A stretch of 64,000 bases of DNA from Candidatus Falkowbacteria bacterium S5_I03 (lineage in GTDB: Bacteria; Patescibacteriota; Patescibacteriia; Patescibacteriales; UBA12465): assembly GCA_019248265.1 (NCBI GenBank), contig JAEHGX010000005.1:19274-83273 (forward strand). The letters are read 5' to 3'. Numbering within the stretch: the stretch's first letter is position 1; every line of letters starts with the position of its first letter. Position numbers and translations under genes: made by a program. Under the pieces are notes generated by a model. It had not been told where the DNA came from. It saw only the letters and a program-made list of their open reading frames with translations, and did no database searches. Below are positions 1-8,752 of the stretch, piece by piece.

Positions 1-142
1 CGGTTTTCTTCTTAGGAGCAGCCTTTTTAACAGCTTTTTTTACAACCTTCTTAGCCGGTTTCTTAGCAACCTTCTTAACGGCTTTCTTGGCTGGCTTCTT
101 AGCAGCAACCTTCTTCACAACCTTTTTTGCTTTCTTTTTCAT
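1..142 (-). CDS. Histone H1-like lysine/alanine-rich protein (partial)
   Basis: Partial: the start codon is at 142 and the gene runs off the left edge. The 47 visible residues are an almost pure repeat of Lys, Ala, Val and Pro (AKKPAKKAVKK-type units), as in the C-terminal tails of histone H1 and bacterial Hc1/AlgP-like proteins. Such tails bind DNA or RNA non-specifically, so nucleoid binding is likely but inferred. It has one of only two very strong Shine-Dalgarno sequences seen in the window (AAAGGGGGTGA, 9 bases before ATG), which suggests high expression. The missing C-terminus could still hold a folded domain that changes the call. Confidence 0.75.
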   Translation of the reverse strand, partial: MKKKAKKVVKKVAAKKPAKKAVKKVAKKPAKKVVKKAVKKAAPKKKT

Positions 143-226
143 AATTCTCACCCCCTTTCTTAAAAAAATTTTTTGTTTTTTTTCTTTTGATCAAAAAAAA
201 TTTTTTATTTTTTATAATATATTTAA

Positions 227-255
227 ATTATACAACTAATAAAAATAACTAGCAA
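227..255 (-). promoter_or_regulatory. Promoter of the histone-like gene
   Basis: On the minus strand TTGCTA (255-250), a 17-base spacer and TATAAT (232-227). Predicted start of transcription near 220, leaving a roughly 80-base A/T-rich leader before the strong ribosome binding site. Confidence 0.6.
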
Positions 256-274
256 TAGTTTTTTGCTTTTTTTG

Positions 275-310
275 TAAAAAAATCTCCGGCGCCGATAGGG
301 CCGGAGAAAT
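275..310 (-). terminator. Intrinsic terminator after glyS
   Basis: GC-rich inverted repeat TCTCCGGC / GCCGGAGA around a short loop. Minus-strand reading ends in a run of seven T. A T-tract also lies on the plus side, but only the minus strand has an upstream gene (glyS, ending at 360). Confidence 0.75.
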
Positions 311-359
311 TTTTATCTGCCAAATTATTTTTTAAAATATTTTTCTGGGATTTAAATGT

Positions 360-1748
360 TTAAATTTTTTCTTGAAAAAATTTTCTTAAATCATTTATTT
401 TTATTCTTTCTTGTTTCATGGTATCGCGATCGCGCACCGTCACTTCTCCATTTTCTAAAGTGTCAAAATCTACCGTTAAACAATACGGGGTGCCGATTTC
501 ATCCTGGCGACGATATCTTTTGCCAATGTTGCCGTTATCATCAAACTCCGAGCGCCAATCTTTTTTCAAATCATCAAAAATTTCTCTGGCTTTAGCCACT
601 AATTCCGGTTTATTTTTTAATAACGGGAAAACAGCAATTTTAACTGGGGCTAATTTCGGCGCTAAACGCAAAACGGTTCTCATTTCTTCTCCCACCGCTT
701 CTTCTTGATAAGCTTCGCAAAATACCGCCAGAAAAGTTCTGCCGACACCGGCCGAAGTTTCGACTACGTGCGGAATAAATTTTTCATTAGTATTTGGATC
801 CAAATAATTCAAATCTTGTCCGGAAAATTTACTATGTTGGGTTAAGTCATAATTACCGCGAGCATGGACTCCTTCTAATTCCTTAAAACCAAAAGGAAAA
901 TTGTATTCAATATCGTAAGCTTCTTGTGCATAAAAAACCAAATTTTCATGCTTATGCCACTTTAAATTCTCAGGAGCGATTCCTAAATCAAGATAAAAAT
1001 TAAAACGGGTCTCGCGCCATTTTTCAAAATAGGCCATATCATCGCCCGGCTTTACGAAATATTGCATTTCCATCTGCTCAAACTCCCGTGTTCTAAAAAC
1101 AAATTGACGAGCAGTAATTTCATTGCGAAAAGCTTTGCCGATTTGCGCAATTCCGAAAGGAATTTTAACTCTAGCGGTATCGACTACATTTTTAAAATTA
1201 ACATATATGCCCTGGCAGGTCTCGCCGCGCAAATAAGTCGGCTCTTTGGACCAATCACCGGTAAAGTTCCCTAAATTTGATTGCACCAGCAAATTAAATT
1301 TCTTCCCGGGAGTAAAATCTTGCGCGCCGCAACTCGGACATTTTATTTTTTGCTTATTGTCTTCAAAAATTTGGTTAATTTCGTCTTCGGTCATTTTCTC
1401 ATCTGCAAAAATTCCCGCCTCCTCTAATAAAGCGTCCAAGCGCAAACGGCTATGACATTTCCGACATTCGGTAAGCGGGTCGGAAAATCCCTTAACATGG
1501 CCGGAGGCTTCCCAAATTTTCGGATTCATAAAAATAGCTGAATCCAAACCGACAACATCATCGCGCAATTGAGTCATTGCTCGCCACCATTCCTTCTTAA
1601 TATTGTTGGCTAGTTCCACACCATAAGGGCCAAAATCATAAACTGCCGGAAAACCGCCGTAAATTTCCGAAGACGGAAAAACAAATCCGCGGCGTTTAGC
1701 CAAAGACACGATTTTTTCTAAATTATTCTGGGCTTCACTTTTCTTCAT
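360..1748 (-). CDS. glyQS: Glycyl-tRNA synthetase, alpha2 (eukaryotic/archaeal) type
   Basis: Charges tRNA-Gly with glycine. It is a single-chain class II synthetase of 462 residues: motif 1 region with GGFPAVYDFGPYG near the N-terminus, a Cys4 zinc-like pair (CRKC, CPSCG) in the insertion, motif 2 FRNEITARQFVFRTREFEQME, and a C-terminal anticodon-binding domain (KIAVFPL...). This is the homodimeric form, not the GlyQ/GlyS alpha2beta2 form. I chose the Met at 1748 because the longer start at 1769 adds seven non-conserved residues and overlaps the end of argS. It follows argS by about ten bases and is probably co-transcribed with it. Confidence 0.95.
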   Translation of the reverse strand: MKKSEAQNNLEKIVSLAKRRGFVFPSSEIYGGFPAVYDFGPYGVELANNIKKEWWRAMTQLRDDVVGLDSAIFMNPKIWEASGHVKGFSDPLTECRKCHSRLRLDALLEEAGIFADEKMTEDEINQIFEDNKQKIKCPSCGAQDFTPGKKFNLLVQSNLGNFTGDWSKEPTYLRGETCQGIYVNFKNVVDTARVKIPFGIAQIGKAFRNEITARQFVFRTREFEQMEMQYFVKPGDDMAYFEKWRETRFNFYLDLGIAPENLKWHKHENLVFYAQEAYDIEYNFPFGFKELEGVHARGNYDLTQHSKFSGQDLNYLDPNTNEKFIPHVVETSAGVGRTFLAVFCEAYQEEAVGEEMRTVLRLAPKLAPVKIAVFPLLKNKPELVAKAREIFDDLKKDWRSEFDDNGNIGKRYRRQDEIGTPYCLTVDFDTLENGEVTVRDRDTMKQERIKINDLRKFFQEKI

Positions 1749-1758
1749 ATATTTATTT

Positions 1759-3456
1759 TTACATTTCATCTAAGGTGTCCAAACCAATAACGTCCAGGCC
1801 ATTTTTTAAAACCTGTGATACGGCTTTAATCAAGGCTAAGCGTACTTTTTTAATTTTTTTATCAGCTTTCAAAATATTGACGGCGTGATAATAATCATTG
1901 GATAGTTGGGCAAGCTCAAAAAGATATTTGGTTAATTCGCTCGGATTGCGCTTAGCGCTGGCTAAAATTATTAGCTCTGGATATTTAGCGATTTTTATCA
2001 ATAACTCCACTTCTTTTTTCTCCGTTAACAAAGAAAAGTCGATTTTACCAAGCAAAGAAACGCCGGATTCTTTACGCAGGATACTCTGTAGGCGCGCATA
2101 ACTATATTCTAAATAACAAGCAGTATAACCGTCGAACTTTAAGGATTCTTCAATATTAAAGGTGATGATTTTATCAGCGCTGACTTTAAGCATTTCGAAT
2201 TTAATAATGCCGATTGTTAAAACATCGGCGACTTTAGCCACTTGCTCGTCGCTCCAATCTTCGTGCTTGCTGCGAGTTTCCGCTAATAAGCGGGTTCGAA
2301 TTTTAGTTTTTAATTCTTCATAAGTAATCACATTACCGGTACGTGAAGACATCATCCCCCCGGGCAAGGTCACAAAGTCATAAGGCAAATGGGTTAAGCG
2401 TTGCTGATAACCTAAAAGCTCCAATACTTTAAATAATTGCTTAAAATGAAGACTCTGGCGGACATCAACTACATAAATAGACTCCACTAAATTATATAAA
2501 CTGAATTTATTGACCGCGAGCGCTAAATCGGCCACCGGATAAAGAGCCGTGCCGTCAGATCTAATAATTGGCAATACTCCTAAATCATACTTTTCTAGGT
2601 TGGCGATAATGGCCCCCTCGCTTTTAACTAAAATATTTTTAGCCAACATGGTATTAACCATCTCCAGACCTTCGGCAATCACCTCGCTTTCATAAAAAGT
2701 TTTTTCAAATTTAACATCCAGTTCTTTATATATAGAAGCAAAGTAATCAATGCTCCAATTTCTTGTTTCTTTCCAGAGGGCGTAATTGTCTCCGCTCCGG
2801 CTTTCAATTTCCTGCATTATTTTAGCCACTTCCAATTTGTATTCCGGCCTATCAGTTAACTTTTGGCTAGCTTCAGCATAACATTTCCCCAATAACCAAC
2901 CCTTGGCTTCATTTTGATTGGTGTATTCCGGATTCTTTTTTAAGTTCCAGATAGTTTTAGCGACATGAATACCAAAATCATTAATATAAGAGACGGGTAT
3001 TGATTTAAACCCGTTAGCGCTTAGGAGGCGATTAATGGCGTCGCCGTAAGCAATATTGCGCAAATGTCCAACATGATATTCTTTATGAGTATTGCCATTA
3101 GAATACTCAATCATAATTTGTTGCTGCCGACCATTATTATTGCGGCCGTAATTATCCTTTTCTTTTTTAATTTGAGCAATCACTTCAGTCGCTAATAATT
3201 TAGGAAGGATAAAAAAATTAAGATAAGGGCCGACCGGCCTAACTTCTGAAAAATAAGCAGCCAATTCCTGATTTTGCTTAATTGTTTCCGCCCATTTCTT
3301 GGCCAGTTCTACCGGACTAATATTTTCTTTTTTTGCCGGCTCAAAGCAGGCCAGGCTCAGTTCTCCCAAATCCGAACTAGGCGGATAAGAAAAAACAAGC
3401 GCGGAAGCGCCAAGTTGAGAAGTTATTTTATTTTTTAGACTTTCCAGAAAAGTCAT
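1759..3456 (-). CDS. argS: Arginyl-tRNA synthetase
   Basis: Class I synthetase that attaches arginine to tRNA-Arg. The 565 residues show an N-terminal Add1-like domain, a HIGH box as HVGHLRN (about residue 128), the KMSKS-equivalent loop GGMMSSRTGNVIT (about 366) as in many ArgRS, and a helical DALR anticodon-binding domain ending GLDVIGLDTLDEM. Length is normal for the family. It is first in a two-gene minus-strand operon with glyQS, so two unrelated aminoacyl-tRNA synthetases are co-expressed. Confidence 0.97.
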   Translation of the reverse strand: MTFLESLKNKITSQLGASALVFSYPPSSDLGELSLACFEPAKKENISPVELAKKWAETIKQNQELAAYFSEVRPVGPYLNFFILPKLLATEVIAQIKKEKDNYGRNNNGRQQQIMIEYSNGNTHKEYHVGHLRNIAYGDAINRLLSANGFKSIPVSYINDFGIHVAKTIWNLKKNPEYTNQNEAKGWLLGKCYAEASQKLTDRPEYKLEVAKIMQEIESRSGDNYALWKETRNWSIDYFASIYKELDVKFEKTFYESEVIAEGLEMVNTMLAKNILVKSEGAIIANLEKYDLGVLPIIRSDGTALYPVADLALAVNKFSLYNLVESIYVVDVRQSLHFKQLFKVLELLGYQQRLTHLPYDFVTLPGGMMSSRTGNVITYEELKTKIRTRLLAETRSKHEDWSDEQVAKVADVLTIGIIKFEMLKVSADKIITFNIEESLKFDGYTACYLEYSYARLQSILRKESGVSLLGKIDFSLLTEKKEVELLIKIAKYPELIILASAKRNPSELTKYLFELAQLSNDYYHAVNILKADKKIKKVRLALIKAVSQVLKNGLDVIGLDTLDEM

Positions 3457-3490
3457 AATTTTATTTAGCCTTTTTTAAGGCCATAAATAC

Positions 3491-3520
3491 TTGGTAATAA
3501 TCTTAGAATTATGTTATAAT
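3491..3520 (+). promoter_or_regulatory. Promoter of the pilB operon
   Basis: TTGGTA (3491), 18-base spacer, TATAAT (3515) preceded by TG at -14/-15 (TGTTATAAT, an extended -10). Transcription would start near 3527, about 70 bases before the first gene. Confidence 0.6.
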
Positions 3521-3595
3521 ACTATCAGACTTTATTAAGTTTTTCAATCCGGCGCTTACCGCCTGGTTTGGACTACAAAGCTAGCTTTTAATTTT

Positions 3596-4576
3596 ATGTT
3601 TTCTTATCGCTCAATCTTAAAACAATCTTGGAACATCGCCTGGAAGAACAAATATCTCTGGCTATTTGGACTTTTTGCCTCCATTGCGGCCGCCAGCGGT
3701 TCTTTTGAATATCAAGTCTTAGCCAATGGCCTGCAATCAAGCGCTTTAGAAAATTCTTATTCCCATATTAACGGCCTGGTAGTCGTCCTGAGCGCTTTTG
3801 GCTCTTTCTGCGCCGGTTTTTGGAACTTATTTTCCTACGATATTTTTACCATCATTAACACTTTGACCGTTTTAATTATTACCCTGACTTTAATTGTAAC
3901 TTTTGTCTGGCTATCTATTTCCTCACAGGCCGCACTCGTGGTCAGTGCTAAAAAATTAATAGTTGCCAAGAAAAAAACACCAATTCTAAATATTAGAGAA
4001 AACCTAGCGAAAGGACATCTTCATTTTTGGCCAGTACTCGGACTAAACATCTTAATCAAGGTTTTAGTCGGCTTAGCTCTCTTTATAATGTCTGTTCCTT
4101 TATTATTTTTAGCCGTTAACGGTTCCGCCTATCTAGCCGGGGTTTATGTTTTATCTTTTATAATTTTTACCCCGATTGCAGTTTCTCTATCCTTAATCAT
4201 TAAATACGCAATCGCTTACAACGTTTTAAATGAGGAATCATTCTGCTCATCTTTAAAAAAATCAATTAAACTATTTGGCAACAATTGGCTGATGAGCGTT
4301 GAAATGGGAATTATTCTCTTTATTATCAGTTTCTTAGCCGGCTTTCTATTGCTGGTTATTATTTCAATTTTTATTTTCCCATACCTCGTCTTTGCCGCCA
4401 ATTACGGCTTGGCTTGGCTGCTGGTTTTCTTGATGTTTATTGTGCTCGCTCTGATTCTATTTACCGGAGCGATTCTAACAACTTTTCAAGTATCCGCTTG
4501 GACTGATTTATTTTTAGAACTGGAAGAAGGCCGCGGCGAAGCAAAGCTGGAAAGAATGTTCAAGAAAAAAGCTTAA
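3596..4576 (+). CDS. Polytopic membrane protein, function unknown
   Basis: 326 residues with about six or seven hydrophobic segments (near 20-36, 62-110, 148-172, 178-202, 232-262, 268-296), and a conserved-looking N-terminus YRSILKQSWNIAWKNKYLWLFGLF that is widespread in CPR membrane proteins (family knowledge). No catalytic motif is visible. It is first in an operon and lies three bases before the tandem PilB gene, so a role near the pilus or envelope machinery is possible but only inferred from position. Confidence 0.75.
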   Translation: MFSYRSILKQSWNIAWKNKYLWLFGLFASIAAASGSFEYQVLANGLQSSALENSYSHINGLVVVLSAFGSFCAGFWNLFSYDIFTIINTLTVLIITLTLIVTFVWLSISSQAALVVSAKKLIVAKKKTPILNIRENLAKGHLHFWPVLGLNILIKVLVGLALFIMSVPLLFLAVNGSAYLAGVYVLSFIIFTPIAVSLSLIIKYAIAYNVLNEESFCSSLKKSIKLFGNNWLMSVEMGIILFIISFLAGFLLLVIISIFIFPYLVFAANYGLAWLLVFLMFIVLALILFTGAILTTFQVSAWTDLFLELEEGRGEAKLERMFKKKA

Positions 4577-4579
4577 ACT

Positions 4580-7500
4580 ATGGGAAAGGTGGACTCAATC
4601 GAAAATTTATTAAATCCGACAGGCGACGAAGAAAGCGTCGCCGGTCTTTTTGCAAGGAAGCAAGAAGAAATAAAACTCAAAGAATTAGAGCATAAAACGC
4701 AAAGAGATGCCGAAGAGCTTGGCTTGGATTATGTTAATCTTTATGGCTTCCCGATCAGTCCCGAGGCTCTGGTTTTAATTCAAGAAGAACGCGCTCAAGA
4801 GCTAAAGGCAATTTGTTTTTTTTATGATGGCAAAAATATTAGAGTCGGCTGCTTAAATCCCAGCGCCGAAGTTCTGGAAGAAATGAAGCGATTAAGCGAA
4901 CAATATTTTGCTGACGCCAAACTATATCTTATTTCCTCCAATAGTTTAAAGGCGGCTTTAGAAGCCTATCGCTCGTTGCCAAAGGTCAAGAAATATGAAA
5001 GCGGCGTGGAAATCAGCCCCGAACAACTAGAAAAATTTAAGAACGACATTTCCAGCTATAAAAATCTAAATGATAAAATAAACGACGTAAATATTACTGA
5101 CGTCATTACTTTAATTTTAGCAACCGCTATTAAGGTTGGCGCCAGCGATGTCCATATTGAGGCTGAGGATAATGGCGTTGTTATTCGCGTAAGATTGGAC
5201 GGCGTCTTGCAAGAGGCGGCTGTTATCAGCCGCGAAAAATGGCATAAAATTATTTCCCGTTTAAAAATATTGGCGCGCGTTAAAATTAATATTGAAAATA
5301 AACCGCAAGACGGCCGTTACACAATTTATTTAGAAAACCGCCGCGTTGATGTCCGTTGCTCATTTTTGCCGACAGCTTATGGAGAGAGCGTGGTTATGCG
5401 TCTTCTAGACTCCGCCATGACGTCTTTGGATATTGAAAATTTAGGCGTCAGACCAGAAGTTTTACCAATTTTAAGAAGAGAAATCGCCAAGCCGAACGGT
5501 TTAATTTTAACCACCGGGCCGACCGGTAGCGGTAAAACGACAACTTTATACGCCGTTATAAACAAACTTAACCAATCAGGCACTAAGATAATTACTTTAG
5601 AAGATCCAATCGAATATCAATTATCAGGCATTAACCAAAGCCAAGTAGACAGCAAGCATGGCTTCAGTTTTTCTGAAGGCTTAAGATCAATCTTGCGCCA
5701 AGACCCTAACGTAGTAATGGTTGGCGAAATCAGAGATTTGGAAACGGCAGAAATTGCCGTCCAAGCCTCTCTTACCGGCCATATTGTATTATCAACTCTA
5801 CATACTAATGATGCCGCCGGCGTAATCCCCCGCTTAATAGATATTGGCGTAAAGCCATATTTTCTGGCGCCTTCAATTAACGCTGTTATCGGTCAACGTT
5901 TAGTCAGACGGCTATGTGTTCATTGTCGCCAAGAAAAAACTCTAAGCGCCGATGAAGAAGAATTAGTCCACAAAATACTAGCGGTTATCTCCCCTAAAAC
6001 GGGCATTAATATTCCCTCCAAACTCCCTAATGTTTTCCAAGCGGGCTCCGGTTGCGAACAATGCAACTTTACCGGCTATAAAGGACGCTCGGGTATTTTT
6101 GAAATTTTTACCCTAGACGACAAAATTCGCCAATTAACAGTAGAACAAGCGCCTTCTTTTAAAATTCTTCAACAGGCGATTGAAAATGGCATGATTACCA
6201 TGCTTCAAGACGGTGTCTTAAAAGCTTTAAACGGCGAAACTAGCCTTGAGGAAGTCTATCGAGTAATCGGTAATTTTGATTATGTTAACGAACTTTACGA
6301 TATTGTAATTTCGCAGACCATCGGCCGCGGCGTTAAAATAAGCGCGCAACAAGTAGAGGATGCCAAAGAGTTAAGTAAAAATATTTTAGAAATCAGTGAA
6401 AAAGCTAAAGAGGTGCCGACATCTGATTTGATTAGACTGACAATGACTCTCGCTGTCTTGCGGGAAGCCGGCGATGTCCATATCGAGCCCACCGCCGATG
6501 AAGTTAAAATTCGTTTCCGCATTGACGGCATTTTGCATGATATTTTTTCCTTACCAAAAACCAGTTATCTACCATTACTATCAGAAGTAAAGATCCTCGC
6601 CGGCACTCCAACTAACATTAAGCGCGCCACCTTTGACGGTCGTTTCAGCGTTTATTTACCCGATCATAAAATTGATTGCCGTTTATCAATTATTTCCGGC
6701 GGTTACGGTGAAACTATTGTTGTTCGCTTGCTAACAACTGAAGCTGCTAACCTGGATATGGTAAAACTGGGAATTACCGGCACAACTTTAAGCTCCTTAG
6801 AGGCGGCGATGAAAAAGAACAAAGGTATCATTATTACTACCGGACCGACTGGCAGCGGTAAAACGACAACCCTATACAGCGCCCTGAACCAACTTAACAA
6901 GCCGGATGTTAAAATCATTACGGTCGAAGACCCAATTGAATATCAGTTACCTGGCGTGATGCAGACTCAAATTGACGAAGCGAGCGGCTACACCTTTGTC
7001 TCGGCGATGAAATCTTTGCTGCGCCAAAATCCTAATATCATGATGATTGGTGAAATTAGAGACGCAGAAACCGCCAAGATTTCTATTGAAGCAGCCATGA
7101 CAGGCCATCTAGTTTTATCAACCATCCACGCCAACAGCGCCGCCGGAGCCATCTCCCGCTTTGTCGGACTCGGTGTTGAACGCCAAGCGCTAGCTAATTC
7201 CATAGAATATACTATCGGCCAGCGTCTAGCCCGCCGAATTTGTCCTTATTGCAAACAGGAAACTTCAGTCAGTCCCGAAGATTTAGAAAAAGTAAAAAAT
7301 ATTTTAAGCAGTATTAATAACCCGGCAATTACAATTCCCGAAAAGTTAACTTTTTATAAAGGCGCCGGTTGTGAAAAGTGCGGTCAAATCGGCTATAAAG
7401 GAAGAATCGGCCTTTATGAAGCGATAACCATGACTCCGGGAATCCAAACCATAATTCAAAATGAAAGAGTCACTGACTTTGAAATTGAACAAGAGGCTAT

Positions 7501-7591
7501 TAAAAACGGCATGGTAACTATGCTCCAAGACGGAGTTCTAAAAGTATTAAATGGGGAAACAACTTTAGAAGAAGTATTCCGAGTAATCTAA
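4580..7591 (+). CDS. Tandem-fused type IV pilus/type II secretion ATPase (double PilB/GspE)
   Basis: 1003 residues holding two complete PilB/GspE-type ATPase units in one chain. An MshEN-like N-terminal domain (about 1-140) is followed by ATPase 1 (about 165-575) and ATPase 2 (about 600-1003). Each unit has its own Walker A GPTGSGKTT (residues 313-321 and 755-763), Walker B/Asp-box sequences ending GEIRD, His box (TGHIVLSTLHTN, TGHLVLSTIHAN), and a tetracysteine zinc site (CVHC with CEQC; CPYC with CEKC). Such ATPases normally are about 560 residues and form hexamers that drive pilin polymerisation. Both units look catalytically intact. Next genes follow within five bases. Confidence 0.93.
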   Translation: MGKVDSIENLLNPTGDEESVAGLFARKQEEIKLKELEHKTQRDAEELGLDYVNLYGFPISPEALVLIQEERAQELKAICFFYDGKNIRVGCLNPSAEVLEEMKRLSEQYFADAKLYLISSNSLKAALEAYRSLPKVKKYESGVEISPEQLEKFKNDISSYKNLNDKINDVNITDVITLILATAIKVGASDVHIEAEDNGVVIRVRLDGVLQEAAVISREKWHKIISRLKILARVKINIENKPQDGRYTIYLENRRVDVRCSFLPTAYGESVVMRLLDSAMTSLDIENLGVRPEVLPILRREIAKPNGLILTTGPTGSGKTTTLYAVINKLNQSGTKIITLEDPIEYQLSGINQSQVDSKHGFSFSEGLRSILRQDPNVVMVGEIRDLETAEIAVQASLTGHIVLSTLHTNDAAGVIPRLIDIGVKPYFLAPSINAVIGQRLVRRLCVHCRQEKTLSADEEELVHKILAVISPKTGINIPSKLPNVFQAGSGCEQCNFTGYKGRSGIFEIFTLDDKIRQLTVEQAPSFKILQQAIENGMITMLQDGVLKALNGETSLEEVYRVIGNFDYVNELYDIVISQTIGRGVKISAQQVEDAKELSKNILEISEKAKEVPTSDLIRLTMTLAVLREAGDVHIEPTADEVKIRFRIDGILHDIFSLPKTSYLPLLSEVKILAGTPTNIKRATFDGRFSVYLPDHKIDCRLSIISGGYGETIVVRLLTTEAANLDMVKLGITGTTLSSLEAAMKKNKGIIITTGPTGSGKTTTLYSALNQLNKPDVKIITVEDPIEYQLPGVMQTQIDEASGYTFVSAMKSLLRQNPNIMMIGEIRDAETAKISIEAAMTGHLVLSTIHANSAAGAISRFVGLGVERQALANSIEYTIGQRLARRICPYCKQETSVSPEDLEKVKNILSSINNPAITIPEKLTFYKGAGCEKCGQIGYKGRIGLYEAITMTPGIQTIIQNERVTDFEIEQEAIKNGMVTMLQDGVLKVLNGETTLEEVFRVI

Positions 7592-7595
7592 CTAT

Positions 7596-8171
7596 ATGAT
7601 AAACAAAAAATTCTTAGACGCTTTAAAAAAAGACTATCAAGCTAACGAAAGCGAACGCCGACAAATTATCAGCGCTTCGAACGGTATTCTTTTTGAAGCT
7701 AAAAAAACTATTTTTTCTTTGCAACGCCAAGATTTTAAAACTGCCGAAACTAAAATAACTGAAATGGAAAAAGCGCTAGCTAACCTGGAAAAACGTTTTG
7801 GCGCTGACAGATTAAAAAAGGAAGGTGCCTATAAAGCGGCAGCCGAAGAATATTTAGAAGGCAAAACTTTTTATTTAATAATCAAAAAGAAAGAGATTAA
7901 CCCCAGTGCTGGTCTAAGTCTTGATTATGAATCATATTTAGGCGGTATTTGCGATTTAATCGGCGAACTGGTGCGCTATGCCACCAACCAAGCCGCCAAA
8001 GGCAAGTTTGCCGAGGTTGCGAAAATAAAAAAAGCCGCCGAAGATATTATGGCGCAGTTGATTGATTTTGATATGACCGGATATTTGAGAACTAAATATG
8101 ATCAGGCGCGCGGACATTTGAGAAAATTGGAACAAATGGCCTACGAAATTAAAATGCGAATCGGCAAATAA
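7596..8171 (+). CDS. Translin-family RNA-binding protein
   Basis: 191-residue, all-helical protein. The block EAAEEYLEGKTF and the later YESYLGGICDLIGELVRYATNQA match the hallmark translin/TRAX segment (E-x-YL-x-G-x-x-D-L-x-GEL-x-R). Translins are ring-forming single-strand RNA/DNA-binding proteins, with TRAX carrying acidic nuclease residues. Which of these activities this protein has cannot be told from sequence alone. Homologues are known mainly in eukaryotes and archaea. Archaeal members are often mislabelled haloacid dehalogenase. It sits five bases after the double PilB gene and five before a phosphoesterase gene, in one operon. Confidence 0.8.
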   Translation: MINKKFLDALKKDYQANESERRQIISASNGILFEAKKTIFSLQRQDFKTAETKITEMEKALANLEKRFGADRLKKEGAYKAAAEEYLEGKTFYLIIKKKEINPSAGLSLDYESYLGGICDLIGELVRYATNQAAKGKFAEVAKIKKAAEDIMAQLIDFDMTGYLRTKYDQARGHLRKLEQMAYEIKMRIGK

Positions 8172-8175
8172 AAAT

Positions 8176-8673
8176 ATGCTAGTGGCGATTATTTCCGATA
8201 TCCATGATAACCTTTTGAATTTGGCCAAATGTCTGGACTGGTGCAAGGATCATAAAATAGGAAGAATGATATGTTGCGGCGATGTCTGTGACGCCGATAC
8301 TTTAAAATTTTTGGCAAAAAATTTCAAGGGAAAAATTTCTTTAGTCGAGGGAAACGGCGAGACCTTTGTTGAATCAGATTTGGAAACCTTAAAAAATATT
8401 AAATATTACGGCTTGGCCGGAGTCGAAAAAATAGGCGGACTGAATTTAGGTTTTTGCCATCAAAATAAAGACATCAGCAAAGTGGCTGAACTCAGCTCGC
8501 AAACTTTAGATTTTATTTTTATCGGCCACAGTCATAAACCTTGGTTGGAAAAGCGAGAACAAACTTTTATCGCTAACCCCGGTAATGTTTCCGGCACCTT
8601 TTTCCAAGCCACCTTTGCTATTCTGGATACGGACAATAAAAAACTTGATTTAAAAATATTGGCACATCTTTGA
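8176..8673 (+). CDS. YfcE/MJ0936-type metallophosphoesterase
   Basis: 165-residue calcineurin-like phosphoesterase. Metal-ligand motifs are in order: ISDIHDN (about 6-12), CCGDVCD (about 36-42, GD-x-CD form), EGNGE (about 59, in place of GNHD), CHQNKD, and the C-terminal GHSHKP with NPGN. This spacing is that of the small YfcE/MJ0936 family, which hydrolyses phosphodiesters. Natural substrate unknown. Last gene of the operon, followed directly by an intrinsic terminator. Confidence 0.9.
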   Translation: MLVAIISDIHDNLLNLAKCLDWCKDHKIGRMICCGDVCDADTLKFLAKNFKGKISLVEGNGETFVESDLETLKNIKYYGLAGVEKIGGLNLGFCHQNKDISKVAELSSQTLDFIFIGHSHKPWLEKREQTFIANPGNVSGTFFQATFAILDTDNKKLDLKILAHL

Positions 8674-8691
8674 AATAATTTTTCATAAAAA

Positions 8692-8718
8692 ATCCCCGTA
8701 AAATACGGGGATTTTTTT
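8692..8718. terminator. Bidirectional intrinsic terminator
   Basis: Nine-base-pair stem ATCCCCGTA / TACGGGGAT with a three-base loop, T-run on the plus side and A-run before it. Serves the converging phosphoesterase and uvrA genes. Confidence 0.85.
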
Positions 8719-8752
8719 ATTGAACAAACTGATAATTATAGCATCCTGTTAT

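Noticed and set aside
1..142. CRISPR-like or tandem DNA repeat at the left edge
   Set aside because: The repetition is coding: Lys/Ala-rich codons of a histone-like protein, without spacers of constant length.
8176..8673. UGA recoded as glycine (Gracilibacteria-type code)
   Set aside because: This gene and others end at UGA at the expected family length and no in-frame UGA occurs in the conserved genes.
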